A stretch of DNA of 7,079 bases from Methylococcaceae bacterium (lineage in GTDB: Bacteria; Pseudomonadota; Gammaproteobacteria; Methylococcales; Methylomonadaceae): positions 1 through 7,079 of the forward strand of contig SXIZ01000022.1 in assembly GCA_005779525.1 (NCBI GenBank), given 5' to 3'. The notes under the pieces were generated by a model, which ran no database searches, was not told the origin of the DNA, and saw nothing but the letters and a program-made list of their open reading frames with translations. Shown piece by piece: positions 1 to 6,252 of the stretch. A program made the position numbers and the translations under genes. Positions within the stretch are counted from its first letter, which is position 1. Each line of letters starts with the position of its first letter.

Positions 1-1238
1 GCGTCATCGACGACAAAGCCGACGGCTATGGTTAAGGCCATCAAGGTCAGGTTATTAATGCTGAACTCAGCCAGATACATTACCGCGAAGGTACCCACCA
101 GCGATAACGGTAAGGCGACGCCTGGAATAATAGTTGCCGGAATATTGCGTAAGAATAAAAATATCACCATGACCACTAAGGCGATGGCGAGCAGCAATTC
201 AAATTGCACATCATGCACTGACGCCCGAATGGTGACGGTACGATCGGTTAACGGTAACACTTCCACATGCAATGGCAAACTAGCTTGTAAACTTGGCAGT
301 AGTTCTTTAATGCTATCCACCACCGCAATCACATTAGCCCCAGGTTGGCGTTGGATATTGACGATGATCGCTGCTTGCTCATTAGCCCAGGCCGCGAGTA
401 ACGCATTTTCAGCGCCATCAACCACCTCGGCGACATCGGCTAAATGCACCGCCGCACCATTTTTATACGCAATCACTAAAGCTTGATATTCAGCTGCCGA
501 GCGGAGTTGATCGTTAGTGTCGATAATCGCCGAACGCATCGGACCGTTAAACATGCCTTTAGGTTGATTGACATTGGCACTGGCAATGGCGCTACGCACA
601 TCTTCCAAGCTGATGTCATAGGCGGCTAAAGCTTTGTGATTGACCTGTATCCTGACTGCAGGGCGTTGACCGCCGCTGATACTGACTAAACCGACCCCTG
701 GAAGCTGTGCAATTTTTTGCGCTAAGCGAGTATCGACCAAATCTTCCACTTTAAATAACGGTAAAGCTTTAGAGCTTACCGCCAAAGTCATAATCGGCGT
801 ATCTGCCGGATTCACCTTGCTGTAGATCGGCGGTTGCGGCAAGTCGTTGGGCAGAAAGTTAGTGGCTGCATTAATCGCCGCTTGCACGCTTTGTTCGGCA
901 ATGTCTAAATCCAGCGTTAGATTAAATTGCAAGGTAATGACTGACGCACCGCCAGAACTGGTCGACGACATTTGCGCCAAGCCTGGCATTTGCCCAAACT
1001 GTCGCTCCAGCGGCGAGGTAATCACCGAAGTCACAACGTCAGGGCTAGCCCCTGGATATAAGGTCACAACTTGAATAGTCGGATAATCTACTTGCGGCAA
1101 GGCCGAAACTGGCAGCAAGCGATACGCTAAAATCCCCACCAGCAACATCGCCAACATCAGTAATGTGGTGGCGACTGGGCGTAAAATGAATAGCCGGGAG
1201 GGATTAAACACCGTTGAACTCGGGTTGGGGTTAAGCAT
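1..1238 (-). CDS. mdtB: MdtB-type RND multidrug efflux transporter, N-terminal part (runs off window)
   Basis: This is the inner-membrane, proton-driven subunit of an MdtABC tripartite efflux pump. I translated 412 codons from the ATG at 1236-1238 with no in-frame stop; the gene continues past base 1 (family length is roughly 1040 residues). Residues 15-40 (SRLFILRPVATTLLML and on) form the first membrane helix and closely match E. coli MdtB as I remember it, as do PVSALPQVDYPTIQV (43-57), SPLERQFGQMPG (75-86), SSGGASVITLQF (94-105) and NPADTPIMTLAV (143-154). Residues 42-340 are the first periplasmic porter/docking half. Helices 2-4 start near 345. The window ends at the helix-4 motif GFVVDD (407-412), whose two Asp residues are the proton-relay pair of RND pumps. 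The start lies 3 nt after the mdtA stop with only a weak Shine-Dalgarno (GAGCGA), so translation is probably coupled. MdtB works as a heteromultimer with MdtC in E. coli; mdtC should follow outside the window. Confidence 0.95.
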   Translation of the reverse strand, partial: MLNPNPSSTVFNPSRLFILRPVATTLLMLAMLLVGILAYRLLPVSALPQVDYPTIQVVTLYPGASPDVVTSVITSPLERQFGQMPGLAQMSSTSSGGASVITLQFNLTLDLDIAEQSVQAAINAATNFLPNDLPQPPIYSKVNPADTPIMTLAVSSKALPLFKVEDLVDTRLAQKIAQLPGVGLVSISGGQRPAVRIQVNHKALAAYDISLEDVRSAIASANVNQPKGMFNGPMRSAIIDTNDQLRSAAEYQALVIAYKNGAAVHLADVAEVVDGAENALLAAWANEQAAIIVNIQRQPGANVIAVVDSIKELLPSLQASLPLHVEVLPLTDRTVTIRASVHDVQFELLLAIALVVMVIFLFLRNIPATIIPGVALPLSLVGTFAVMYLAEFSINNLTLMALTIAVGFVVDD

Positions 1239-1241
1239 GTT

Positions 1242-2522
1242 TTAACGTCGCTCGCGTTTGGAGGGTTTACCCTCGCCTTGAGGGCGTAAGTCGGGCGCGG
1301 CGGCAATTGCTTGCCCGTCTTGTTTGGCAACATCGACTTTGCCACCGTCACGTAAGCTATCAAAGCCTTCGACCACAACTATTTCATTGGCAGCTAAATT
1401 ACCTGTGACCACAACCCGCTCGGCATTGGTAGGTCCTACTACTACCCGACGAGTCTCCACCTGCTTATCTTTGACTACGTAGACATAGGCGCCTTGGGTA
1501 TCGTTTTGAATAGCCGCACTGGGCACCAAGGTGGCCTTTTGCAGGGTTTCTAAATGCATTTGCACATTGACAAACTGATTGGCAAACAGCGTAAGCTCTT
1601 TATTGTCAAACTCGGCTTTAAATTTTAAGGTACCCGTACTGGCGTCAATTTGATTGTCTATGGCTTTTAGCTTGCCTAGTGCGAGTTTGGTTTTCCCTGC
1701 GCGGTCAAAAGCGGTTACTGTGAGGTTCTGATTTTTTTGCCAGCGTTGGATAACTGCCTGAATTTTATCTTCCGGCAAGGTAAACACCACGCTAATCGGT
1801 TGTAACTCGGTAATGACCACGATGCCGTTAGCATCGTTGGCACGTACAATATTGCCTTGATCAAGCTGGCGTAAGCCCACCCGTCCAGCAATCGGCGCCC
1901 GGACTTGCGCATAATCCAGCTGTAATTTAGCAGAATTGACCAGGGCCTTATCCATGGCGACTGTGCCTTTAAATTGCTTGACTTGCGCTTCTTGGGTTTT
2001 ACTTTGTTGCGCAGAAATAGAATCTTGTTCGAGTAGGGTTTGGTAACGGTTGAGGTCGGTTTCCGCATTTTTGAGCAAAGCTTCGTCGCGGAGTAATTGC
2101 CCCTCCGCTTGTTGCAACTGAATTTGAAACGGGCGAGGATCAATTTCTGCCAACAAATCGCCAGCTTGTACCTGTTGGCCTTCGGTAAACGCAATGCGGG
2201 TCAATTCGCCATCCACCCGTGGACGTACGGTGACGGTACGTAATGCGGTTACCGTGCCTAAGCCATTTAGATAGACCGGGAAATCACTGCTGGTGATGGT
2301 TTCCACCGAGACCACTGCGGGCCGATCTTCGTGCTCACCTCTGCCATAACCTCGTTTACCGCCGCGGGATTCCTGTTGGGGGTGATTATCCTCAGCTTGC
2401 TTCGCGAATTTAAAATAATAGCCTGCCACACCGATGGCGAGCAAGATGACTATTAGCCAAAACCAGAACGTCCAACGTTGGGTTGCAGTTGTGGCTAATT
2501 CAGGGAGTTGATCTTCATTCAT
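1242..2522 (-). CDS. mdtA: MdtA-type periplasmic adaptor (membrane fusion protein) of RND efflux pump
   Basis: The product, 426 residues, is the HlyD/AcrA-family adaptor that links the MdtB/MdtC transporter to an outer-membrane channel; E. coli MdtA is of similar length (about 415). One N-terminal membrane helix (about 18-36, WTFWFWLIVILLAIGVAGYY) anchors it in the inner membrane. A Gly/Arg-rich charged linker follows (about 50-67). The first lipoyl half is near 96-130 (VRPRVDGELTRIAFTEGQQV, then GDLLAEIDPRPF). An alpha-helical hairpin rich in Gln/Leu/Lys spans about 131-203, and the second lipoyl half has YAQVRAPIAGRVGLRQLDQGN (204-224). The beta-barrel and membrane-proximal domains follow, with ATLVPSAAIQND (330-341) typical of the family. 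The tail is strongly basic (KPSKRERR). No signal-peptidase II lipobox is seen. It starts 6 nt after the regulator stop; the bases before ATG are C-rich with no real Shine-Dalgarno, which argues for translational coupling. Confidence 0.95.
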   Translation of the reverse strand: MNEDQLPELATTATQRWTFWFWLIVILLAIGVAGYYFKFAKQAEDNHPQQESRGGKRGYGRGEHEDRPAVVSVETITSSDFPVYLNGLGTVTALRTVTVRPRVDGELTRIAFTEGQQVQAGDLLAEIDPRPFQIQLQQAEGQLLRDEALLKNAETDLNRYQTLLEQDSISAQQSKTQEAQVKQFKGTVAMDKALVNSAKLQLDYAQVRAPIAGRVGLRQLDQGNIVRANDANGIVVITELQPISVVFTLPEDKIQAVIQRWQKNQNLTVTAFDRAGKTKLALGKLKAIDNQIDASTGTLKFKAEFDNKELTLFANQFVNVQMHLETLQKATLVPSAAIQNDTQGAYVYVVKDKQVETRRVVVGPTNAERVVVTGNLAANEIVVVEGFDSLRDGGKVDVAKQDGQAIAAAPDLRPQGEGKPSKRERR

Positions 2523-2528
2523 GGGGGT

Positions 2529-3176
2529 TTAAGTCGTCTCGGTTTGGGTACGCAGGGCATGAATACCTGCTAGCGAAAATTGCACAACATGCTCTGCAAA
2601 TGCCTGCTGGTCGTTAATCGGTTTGGGTAGAGTACTTAACGAATCAGAACTTTGCATGCGTTTTAAGCGGAGTAAGTGAAAACATTGTCCCACAATGCTC
2701 GCGTGGCAAAATTGAATTTGTTGCTCGTTTGCCTTCTCGCCTAAACATTCTGCTAATAATGCCAACATTTTTAAGCGTTGTGGATTGATCTCAGCTTCTA
2801 AAATAGCGGATAACAGACGTGTCGGTTGCGCCATTTCCTTGTGAATGATAGCAAAGGAATATGACTGTTCATCGCTGATACGTAAGATTAGCGCCCGAAT
2901 TCTGCCAGCGAGACGTTCTTCTGCAGAGGCATCGGCACCTACATTACCGTCTGGCGGGTAGCGCAACAGTTCGTGGTTAAACGCAAAACGCCAAGCTTCT
3001 GCGTATAGGGTTTCTTTATCGCGAAAATGATAATTGACCGAAGCAATATTGGTTTCTGCCTGCTCGCAAATTTCCGCAATCGTGGCCATTTGAAAGCCTT
3101 TTTCAGCAAAAATACGACTGGCAGTGACTAATAGCCGATTGCGGGTTTTTTCAGCTTTAGTTTTAACGTCGGTCAT
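2529..3176 (-). CDS. TetR/AcrR-family transcriptional repressor, CerR/CecR-like
   Basis: A 215-residue DNA-binding repressor of normal TetR length. The N-terminal TetR domain covers about 8-60. The helix-turn-helix lies at about 31-52 (ATIAEICEQAETNIASVNYHF), followed by the characteristic FRDKETLYAEAW (51-62). The ligand-binding C-terminal part has HKEMAQPT (112-119), similar to the REMxxPT-type motif of the CerR/CecR (DUF1956) subgroup, to which E. coli CecR (YbiH) belongs. It is the first gene of a three-gene operon with mdtA and mdtB (gaps of 6 and 3 nt), so the natural inference is an autoregulated local repressor of the pump. In Enterobacteria mdtABC is instead activated by the BaeSR two-component system. 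The ATG at 3174-3176 is the first possible Met before a complete TetR domain, but its Shine-Dalgarno is poor (ACCTTGACC upstream). The inducer cannot be told from the sequence. Confidence 0.94.
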   Translation of the reverse strand: MTDVKTKAEKTRNRLLVTASRIFAEKGFQMATIAEICEQAETNIASVNYHFRDKETLYAEAWRFAFNHELLRYPPDGNVGADASAEERLAGRIRALILRISDEQSYSFAIIHKEMAQPTRLLSAILEAEINPQRLKMLALLAECLGEKANEQQIQFCHASIVGQCFHLLRLKRMQSSDSLSTLPKPINDQQAFAEHVVQFSLAGIHALRTQTETT

Positions 3177-3220
3177 GTGCTGGTCAAGGTTATTTTACGA
3201 AAAATAAATTAAACGCATAA

Positions 3221-3238
3221 TTCAAAAGAACATTTGAA
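3221..3238. promoter_or_regulatory. Candidate operator of the TetR-mdtAB operon (inverted repeat)
   Basis: A perfect 6-bp inverted repeat, TTCAAA-agaaca-TTTGAA, lies 45 nt before the regulator's start codon. The dyad extends outwards if one extra A is allowed (ATAATTCAAA against TTTGAAATTAT). It sits about 8-25 nt downstream of the predicted start site, where a bound TetR dimer would block initiation or early elongation. Assignment to this TetR protein is inference from position. Confidence 0.45.
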
Positions 3239-3252
3239 ATTATTTTCAGCAA

Positions 3253-3280
3253 ATTATATGCCATTCTACGAGGTTAAGAA
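3253..3280 (-). promoter_or_regulatory. Predicted sigma-70 promoter of the tetR-mdtA-mdtB operon
   Basis: On the minus strand there is an exact TATAAT (3253-3258) preceded, after 16 nt, by TTCTTA (3275-3280), which matches the -35 consensus at only three positions. Transcription would start near 3246 and give a leader of about 70 nt. A weak -35 with a perfect -10 is usual for regulated promoters. The inverted repeat at 3221-3238 follows directly. Confidence 0.45.
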
Positions 3281-3301
3281 TATCTGTGTATTATCTAGCT
3301 A

Positions 3302-3368
3302 CAGCATTTGCCGTATGCTGCTATAGCAACTTACACTGTTGCAGGCTTGCTGATCAGCCAGCAGCTGC
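3302..3368. repeat. Dyad-rich patch of consecutive inverted repeats
   Basis: Sixty-seven bases hold five dyads in a row. They are CAGCAT-7 nt-ATGCTG (3302-3320), TGCTATAGCA (3319-3328), GCAAC-7 nt-GTTGC (3326-3342), an 18-nt near-palindrome around GCTGATCAGC (3345-3362, one mismatched pair) and GCAGCTGC (3361-3368). GCAG at 3341 and CTGC at 3365 widen the fourth dyad to 28 nt. The patch lies between the terminator at 3455-3492 and the operon promoter. No coding frame or known RNA family is recognised. It could be a protein-binding site, a folded RNA or a REP-like element; nothing here decides between them. Confidence 0.5.
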
Positions 3369-3454
3369 GAAGCTTTAGAAGCTTTACCGTAGTGTTAAAA
3401 CTTGCTCTCAGAATTGGGAGTAAATGAATTTCGGGGGTTGGAGAGTTTGCAGGC

Positions 3455-3492
3455 AAAAAAAATCCCGCAAACTAGATTTCTGTCGGCGGGAT
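3455..3492 (-). terminator. Rho-independent terminator after the small ORF
   Basis: On the minus strand ATCCCGC (3492-3486) pairs perfectly with GCGGGAT (3468-3462) across a 17-nt loop and is followed at once by seven or more T residues (3461-3455). It begins 33 nt after the stop of the 27-codon ORF and would end any minus-strand transcript entering from the 3500-3800 region. The tetR operon therefore needs its own promoter. In the plus direction the tail is only GCTTTATTT, so it is a poorer terminator that way. Confidence 0.75.
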
Positions 3493-3525
3493 GCTTTATT
3501 TGGATATTAAAAGGGTTTTTTACTC

Positions 3526-3609
3526 TCATTTCTTAGACGTCCTTCTGTGTTGGAAGTTCACTTTATTTAAATAAATATACATAAATGCAGTGACGATTAA
3601 AGTAATCAT
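3526..3609 (-). CDS. Possible 27-residue membrane peptide
   Basis: A short ORF, ATG at 3607-3609 to TGA at 3526-3528. It has a hydrophobic N-terminal stretch (MITLIVTAFMYIYL, residues 1-14) and a polar, strongly basic tail (residues 15-27, with HRR at 21-23 and KK at the end). That is a layout expected of a small inner-membrane peptide, although 13 hydrophobic residues is short for a full membrane span. Support comes from the signals around it: GGAG at 3617-3620 is 7 nt before the ATG, an ideal Shine-Dalgarno spacing, and a strong intrinsic terminator starts 33 nt after the stop. Possible identities are a type I toxin-like peptide, a small subunit of a membrane complex or a leader peptide. 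I recognise no family. The ORF is short enough to arise by chance, hence the modest confidence. Confidence 0.45.
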   Translation of the reverse strand: MITLIVTAFMYIYLNKVNFQHRRTSKK

Positions 3610-3787
3610 GGGATTTCTCCAGGCTGGAATGATGGTTAAAACAAAAACTTAGACGGAAAACCTTGGTTGCTGTCTATGGGGTTCATTGTATACATTCATC
3701 CTTAATCGCTGATGAATAGTGCTATCCGAGATTTTGGGCCTGTCGAGAGCTTGATAGATGGGTGCTGTATGCGTGTTCATGGCAAGG

Positions 3788-3804
3788 TGTATAAATTTTA
3801 TACA
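3788..3804. promoter_or_regulatory. 17-nt perfect palindrome, possible operator overlapping a minus-strand -10 element
   Basis: TGTATAAATTTTATACA has two perfect 8-nt arms around one central T. On the minus strand it contains TATAAA (3797-3802), a good -10 hexamer, with a weak -35-like TTTAAT 17 nt further upstream. A bound repressor would cover the promoter that could drive the 27-codon ORF. It does not fit the LexA (CTGT-N8-ACAG), CRP or FNR patterns. The regulator is unknown. Confidence 0.45.
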
Positions 3805-3806
3805 TC

Positions 3807-3819
3807 TTGTAAAATACAA
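3807..3819. repeat. 13-nt inverted repeat TTGTA-AAA-TACAA beside the 17-nt palindrome
   Basis: Perfect 5-bp arms around AAA share the TGTA...TACA ends of the neighbouring palindrome. The two centres are 17 nt apart. A third, compact copy of the same ends, TGTATACA, occurs at 3687-3694. The shared ends suggest related binding sites, although AT-rich DNA makes such dyads more likely by chance. Confidence 0.35.
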
Positions 3820-3962
3820 ATTAAATCATAATGTTGACTATCAATCTAACCGTTTATCCACAAGCTTATGCCCAGAATTTGGGAGTAACTGTGTGTAGTG
3901 CAGAACTGAATTTGAGTTTACGCGGCTGCCTTAATTGGGATAAAACGTTACAGCGTTATTGA

Positions 3963-6185
3963 TTAAAGTAAATCTTGAAATTGAGCCAAGGGTAAGGGCT
4001 CGGAGAAATAGTACCCTTGGAAAATCGGGCAACCGTATTGCGCTAAATAATCTAGCTGAATTGAGGTCTCAACACCTTCGGCAATGACCGTCAAGCCTAA
4101 GGTGCGCCCCAGGTTGAGTATTGTACGAATAATGGCGGCATCATTGCCCGCTTCTACCCAATCTCGGATAAAACCTCGATCAACTTTGAGCTGGTCTAGG
4201 GGCAGTTTTTGCAAACTGGCTAATGATGAGTAGCCTGTGCCGAAATCATCCATAGAAAAGCCCACGCCAAACTTTTTAATAGCATACATTTTGTTAATGG
4301 CTTCATCTAAATTATCCATGATCAAGTTTTCTGTGATTTCCAACTTCAGATATTCAGGATTCACCGCGGTATCGATTAAAACCTTTTCCACTTGTTGTAC
4401 AAAATCTGCTTGATGAAATTGTCTAGGGCTGACATTAATTGCTAATTTTAAATGTTGGGTTTGGGGATTTTTTTGCCACTCGGCGAGCACTAGACAACCT
4501 TGCTGTAAAACCCACAGGCCGATAGGAATAATTAACCCGGTTTCTTCAGCTAACGGAATAAAGCTGTCTGGTGGGATCAGTCCACGCTGCGGGTGCTGCC
4601 AACGAATTAAGGCTTCTGCCCCAATAATTTTACCTGCGCTATCAACCTGTGATTGATAATAAAGCATAAATTGTTGCTTCAGCACGGCTTGACGCAAGTC
4701 GGTTTCCAGGGCGGTGCGTTCGTTTAAGGCTAGTTGCATAGCAGGATCGAAGACTCTAATCGCGTCTCGACCCGCATGCTTGGCTTGGTACATTGCTAAG
4801 TCTGCGCGTTTAAGTAAATCATCACTGGCAACACTGTGCCCTTGAAATAGCACCAGACCGATGCTGGCACTGGAATGATGCTCGAGTATGGATTTTTCAC
4901 TTTCGTTGGAATTCAATTCCAATAAGTAAGGTGCGGATAAGGAGTCGCGAATTTTCTCTGCGACAAATTGCGCTTTGACGGCGGCTTCGGTTTGGTGCTT
5001 AGCCAAGTTTTCCAGCATCACTACAAATTCATCGCCGCCCAAGCGGGCCACAGTATCACCTTCGCGTACGCATGCTTGTAGTCGGCGGGCGACATGCGTC
5101 AACAATTGATCGCCTTTGTCGTGCCCTTGAGTATCATTGAGAATTTTGAAACGATCCAAGTCCAAAAACATGATGGCGCCATAATACGCAGAGCGATAGC
5201 TATTGCTTAAGGCAATACCTAAGCGATCAATAATTAAGCGGCGATTAGGTAAGCCCGTCAGGGGATCGTAATACGCTAAATTGCGAATATATTCTTCTGC
5301 TGCCTTGCGTTCAGACATATCAAAAAATGTGGCGACATAATGGCTGGTGTTGCCTAAGCGATCTTGTACTGCACTAATCGCCAGCCACTCCGGATAGATA
5401 TTGCCGTCTTTGCGTTTGTTCCAAATCTCGCCTTCCCAATGTTGGCTGTGCAGTAAGTCATGCCACATTTTTTTATAAAATTCCTCATCTTGGCGCCCAG
5501 AATTTAGAATCGCTGGCGTTTTGCCAAGCACTTCCTCGGCGCTGTAGCCCGTTAATTGGCTGAAGGCACGGTTGACGCGGATAATGCGCGTGGCGTGATC
5601 GGTAATCATAATGCCGTCTTTGGTTTCAAAGGCGGTGGCAGCAATACGCAGATTGATTTCTTTTAATTTGAGTTCGGTAATATCCGTCCAAGAACCCAAT
5701 ATTTCTTTAGGTTGCCCAAACTCGTCCGCCACTAATTGCTGTTCATCGCGCACCCAGATCACAGAACCATTGCCGTGTTTGAAGCGATACTCATAAATTT
5801 GATGCTTGCCGACAAATAATGCTTGTGATTCATGCAAAACCCGTTCACGGTCTTCGGCATACAAATTAGCTTGCCACCACCCAGGTTGGCTGGCTTCGTC
5901 CAGGGTATAGCCGATAACCCGAGAAATGTTGTCACTTATCCAGTGAGTTACAATCGCTTGGCTGGTCACCCGCATAGAAAATAATACAGAGGGGCTGGTG
6001 GCTGTTAAATAGCGCAGCTTTTCTAAAGATGACTGTAACTCCTCAGAGACGTGTTGCTTTTGTTTAAGGCAGCGCAATAACTTGATTTTACAATATCCAA
6101 ATACAGCAACGCCAATAGTCAGTAGCCCTAGCAATTCATTGCTGCCTAGGGTGAGCGAAAAATTTGTAAATTCGGAAATAGTCAC
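3963..6185 (-). CDS. Membrane-anchored PAS-PAS-GGDEF-EAL cyclic-di-GMP signalling protein
   Basis: A 740-residue protein that can in principle make (GGDEF) and break down (EAL) cyclic di-GMP. One membrane helix (about 17-36) and a short coiled stretch (about 40-60) precede PAS 1 (about 62-172, ending GSWTDITELK) and PAS 2 (about 178-296, ending FFDMSERK). The GGDEF domain starts at DPLTGLPNRR (307-316); its active site RLGGDEF (381-387) is intact, as is the inhibitory I-site R374-x-x-D377 five residues before GGDEF. The EAL domain has E524-A-L, N584 in NVSPRQF, E616 in EITEN, D646-D647 in DDFGTGYSS, K667-x-D669, E703 in EGVET and Q723 in QGYYFSEP, so the phosphodiesterase residues are complete. 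The start is GTG (6183-6185): an in-frame TAG lies just upstream and the next Met is residue 71, which would remove the membrane helix. No clear Shine-Dalgarno is seen. Flanking spacers of 417 and 786 nt suggest a single-gene unit. The signal sensed by the PAS domains is unknown. Confidence 0.96.
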   Translation of the reverse strand: MTISEFTNFSLTLGSNELLGLLTIGVAVFGYCKIKLLRCLKQKQHVSEELQSSLEKLRYLTATSPSVLFSMRVTSQAIVTHWISDNISRVIGYTLDEASQPGWWQANLYAEDRERVLHESQALFVGKHQIYEYRFKHGNGSVIWVRDEQQLVADEFGQPKEILGSWTDITELKLKEINLRIAATAFETKDGIMITDHATRIIRVNRAFSQLTGYSAEEVLGKTPAILNSGRQDEEFYKKMWHDLLHSQHWEGEIWNKRKDGNIYPEWLAISAVQDRLGNTSHYVATFFDMSERKAAEEYIRNLAYYDPLTGLPNRRLIIDRLGIALSNSYRSAYYGAIMFLDLDRFKILNDTQGHDKGDQLLTHVARRLQACVREGDTVARLGGDEFVVMLENLAKHQTEAAVKAQFVAEKIRDSLSAPYLLELNSNESEKSILEHHSSASIGLVLFQGHSVASDDLLKRADLAMYQAKHAGRDAIRVFDPAMQLALNERTALETDLRQAVLKQQFMLYYQSQVDSAGKIIGAEALIRWQHPQRGLIPPDSFIPLAEETGLIIPIGLWVLQQGCLVLAEWQKNPQTQHLKLAINVSPRQFHQADFVQQVEKVLIDTAVNPEYLKLEITENLIMDNLDEAINKMYAIKKFGVGFSMDDFGTGYSSLASLQKLPLDQLKVDRGFIRDWVEAGNDAAIIRTILNLGRTLGLTVIAEGVETSIQLDYLAQYGCPIFQGYYFSEPLPLAQFQDLL

Positions 6186-6229
6186 TAAATAAAAAGGGAA
6201 TACCCGTGGCTAAGTTGTAAGAAATTGCA

Positions 6230-6252
6230 ATTCATGCCCTTTGAACATGAAT
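6230..6252. promoter_or_regulatory. Inverted repeat upstream of the GGDEF-EAL gene, possible operator or leader hairpin
   Basis: ATTCATG and CATGAAT are perfect 7-bp arms separated by 9 nt, centred about 55 nt before the GTG start. The size and position suit a dimeric regulator or a hairpin in the mRNA leader. No matching regulator is known from the window. Confidence 0.35.

Larger units (their letters stand above)
3610..3962. other. Gene-poor spacer with palindromes, downstream of the GGDEF-EAL gene
   Basis: These 353 nt hold no gene I would defend. They are AT-rich and contain the palindromes at 3788-3804, 3807-3819 and 3687-3694, a consensus-like DnaA box TTATCCACA (3854-3862) and one copy of a 16-nt near-repeat (3873-3888, the other at 3409-3423). 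No good terminator follows the GGDEF-EAL stop: the only candidate, AACG-6 nt-CGTT near 3946-3959, has a short stem and no clean T run. If the promoter inside the 3788-3804 palindrome is real, most of this stretch is a leader of about 180 nt for the 27-codon ORF. A 43-codon ORF (3649-3780, minus) lies within it but has no Shine-Dalgarno. Confidence 0.5.

Noticed and set aside
28..1074. Plus-strand ORFs of 152 and 75 codons in the mdtB region
   Set aside because: They lie antisense to a complete, strongly recognisable MdtB reading frame and their translations resemble no family.
1715..2194. 159-codon minus-strand ORF inside mdtA
   Set aside because: It is an alternative frame of the mdtA coding sequence; the basic, low-complexity translation has no domain.
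3177..3263. 24-codon minus-strand ORF (starting MAYNLLKII) in the tetR promoter region
   Set aside because: It overlaps the predicted -10 and operator, has no Shine-Dalgarno, and is easily explained by AT-rich sequence.
3422..3510. 28-codon plus-strand ORF reading through the terminator hairpin
   Set aside because: Its GGGAG is too close to the ATG (3 nt) and the frame crosses the terminator stem, so coding is unlikely.
3649..3780. 43-codon ORF on the minus strand (MNTHTAPIYQALDRPKIS...)
   Set aside because: It starts only about 8 nt after the palindrome and about 10 nt from the predicted start site, and has no Shine-Dalgarno. Its composition matches no family I recognise. It could be an untranslated leader ORF; conservation data would be needed to call it.
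3788..3804. LexA (SOS) box
   Set aside because: The arm spacing is TGT-N11-ACA, whereas the gammaproteobacterial LexA box needs TGT-N10-ACA or CTGT-N8-ACAG; the outer C and G are absent.
6186..6205. GGG-TATT-CCC followed by TTTTT just before the GGDEF-EAL start, as a terminator or attenuator
   Set aside because: A 3-bp stem is too weak to act as a terminator.
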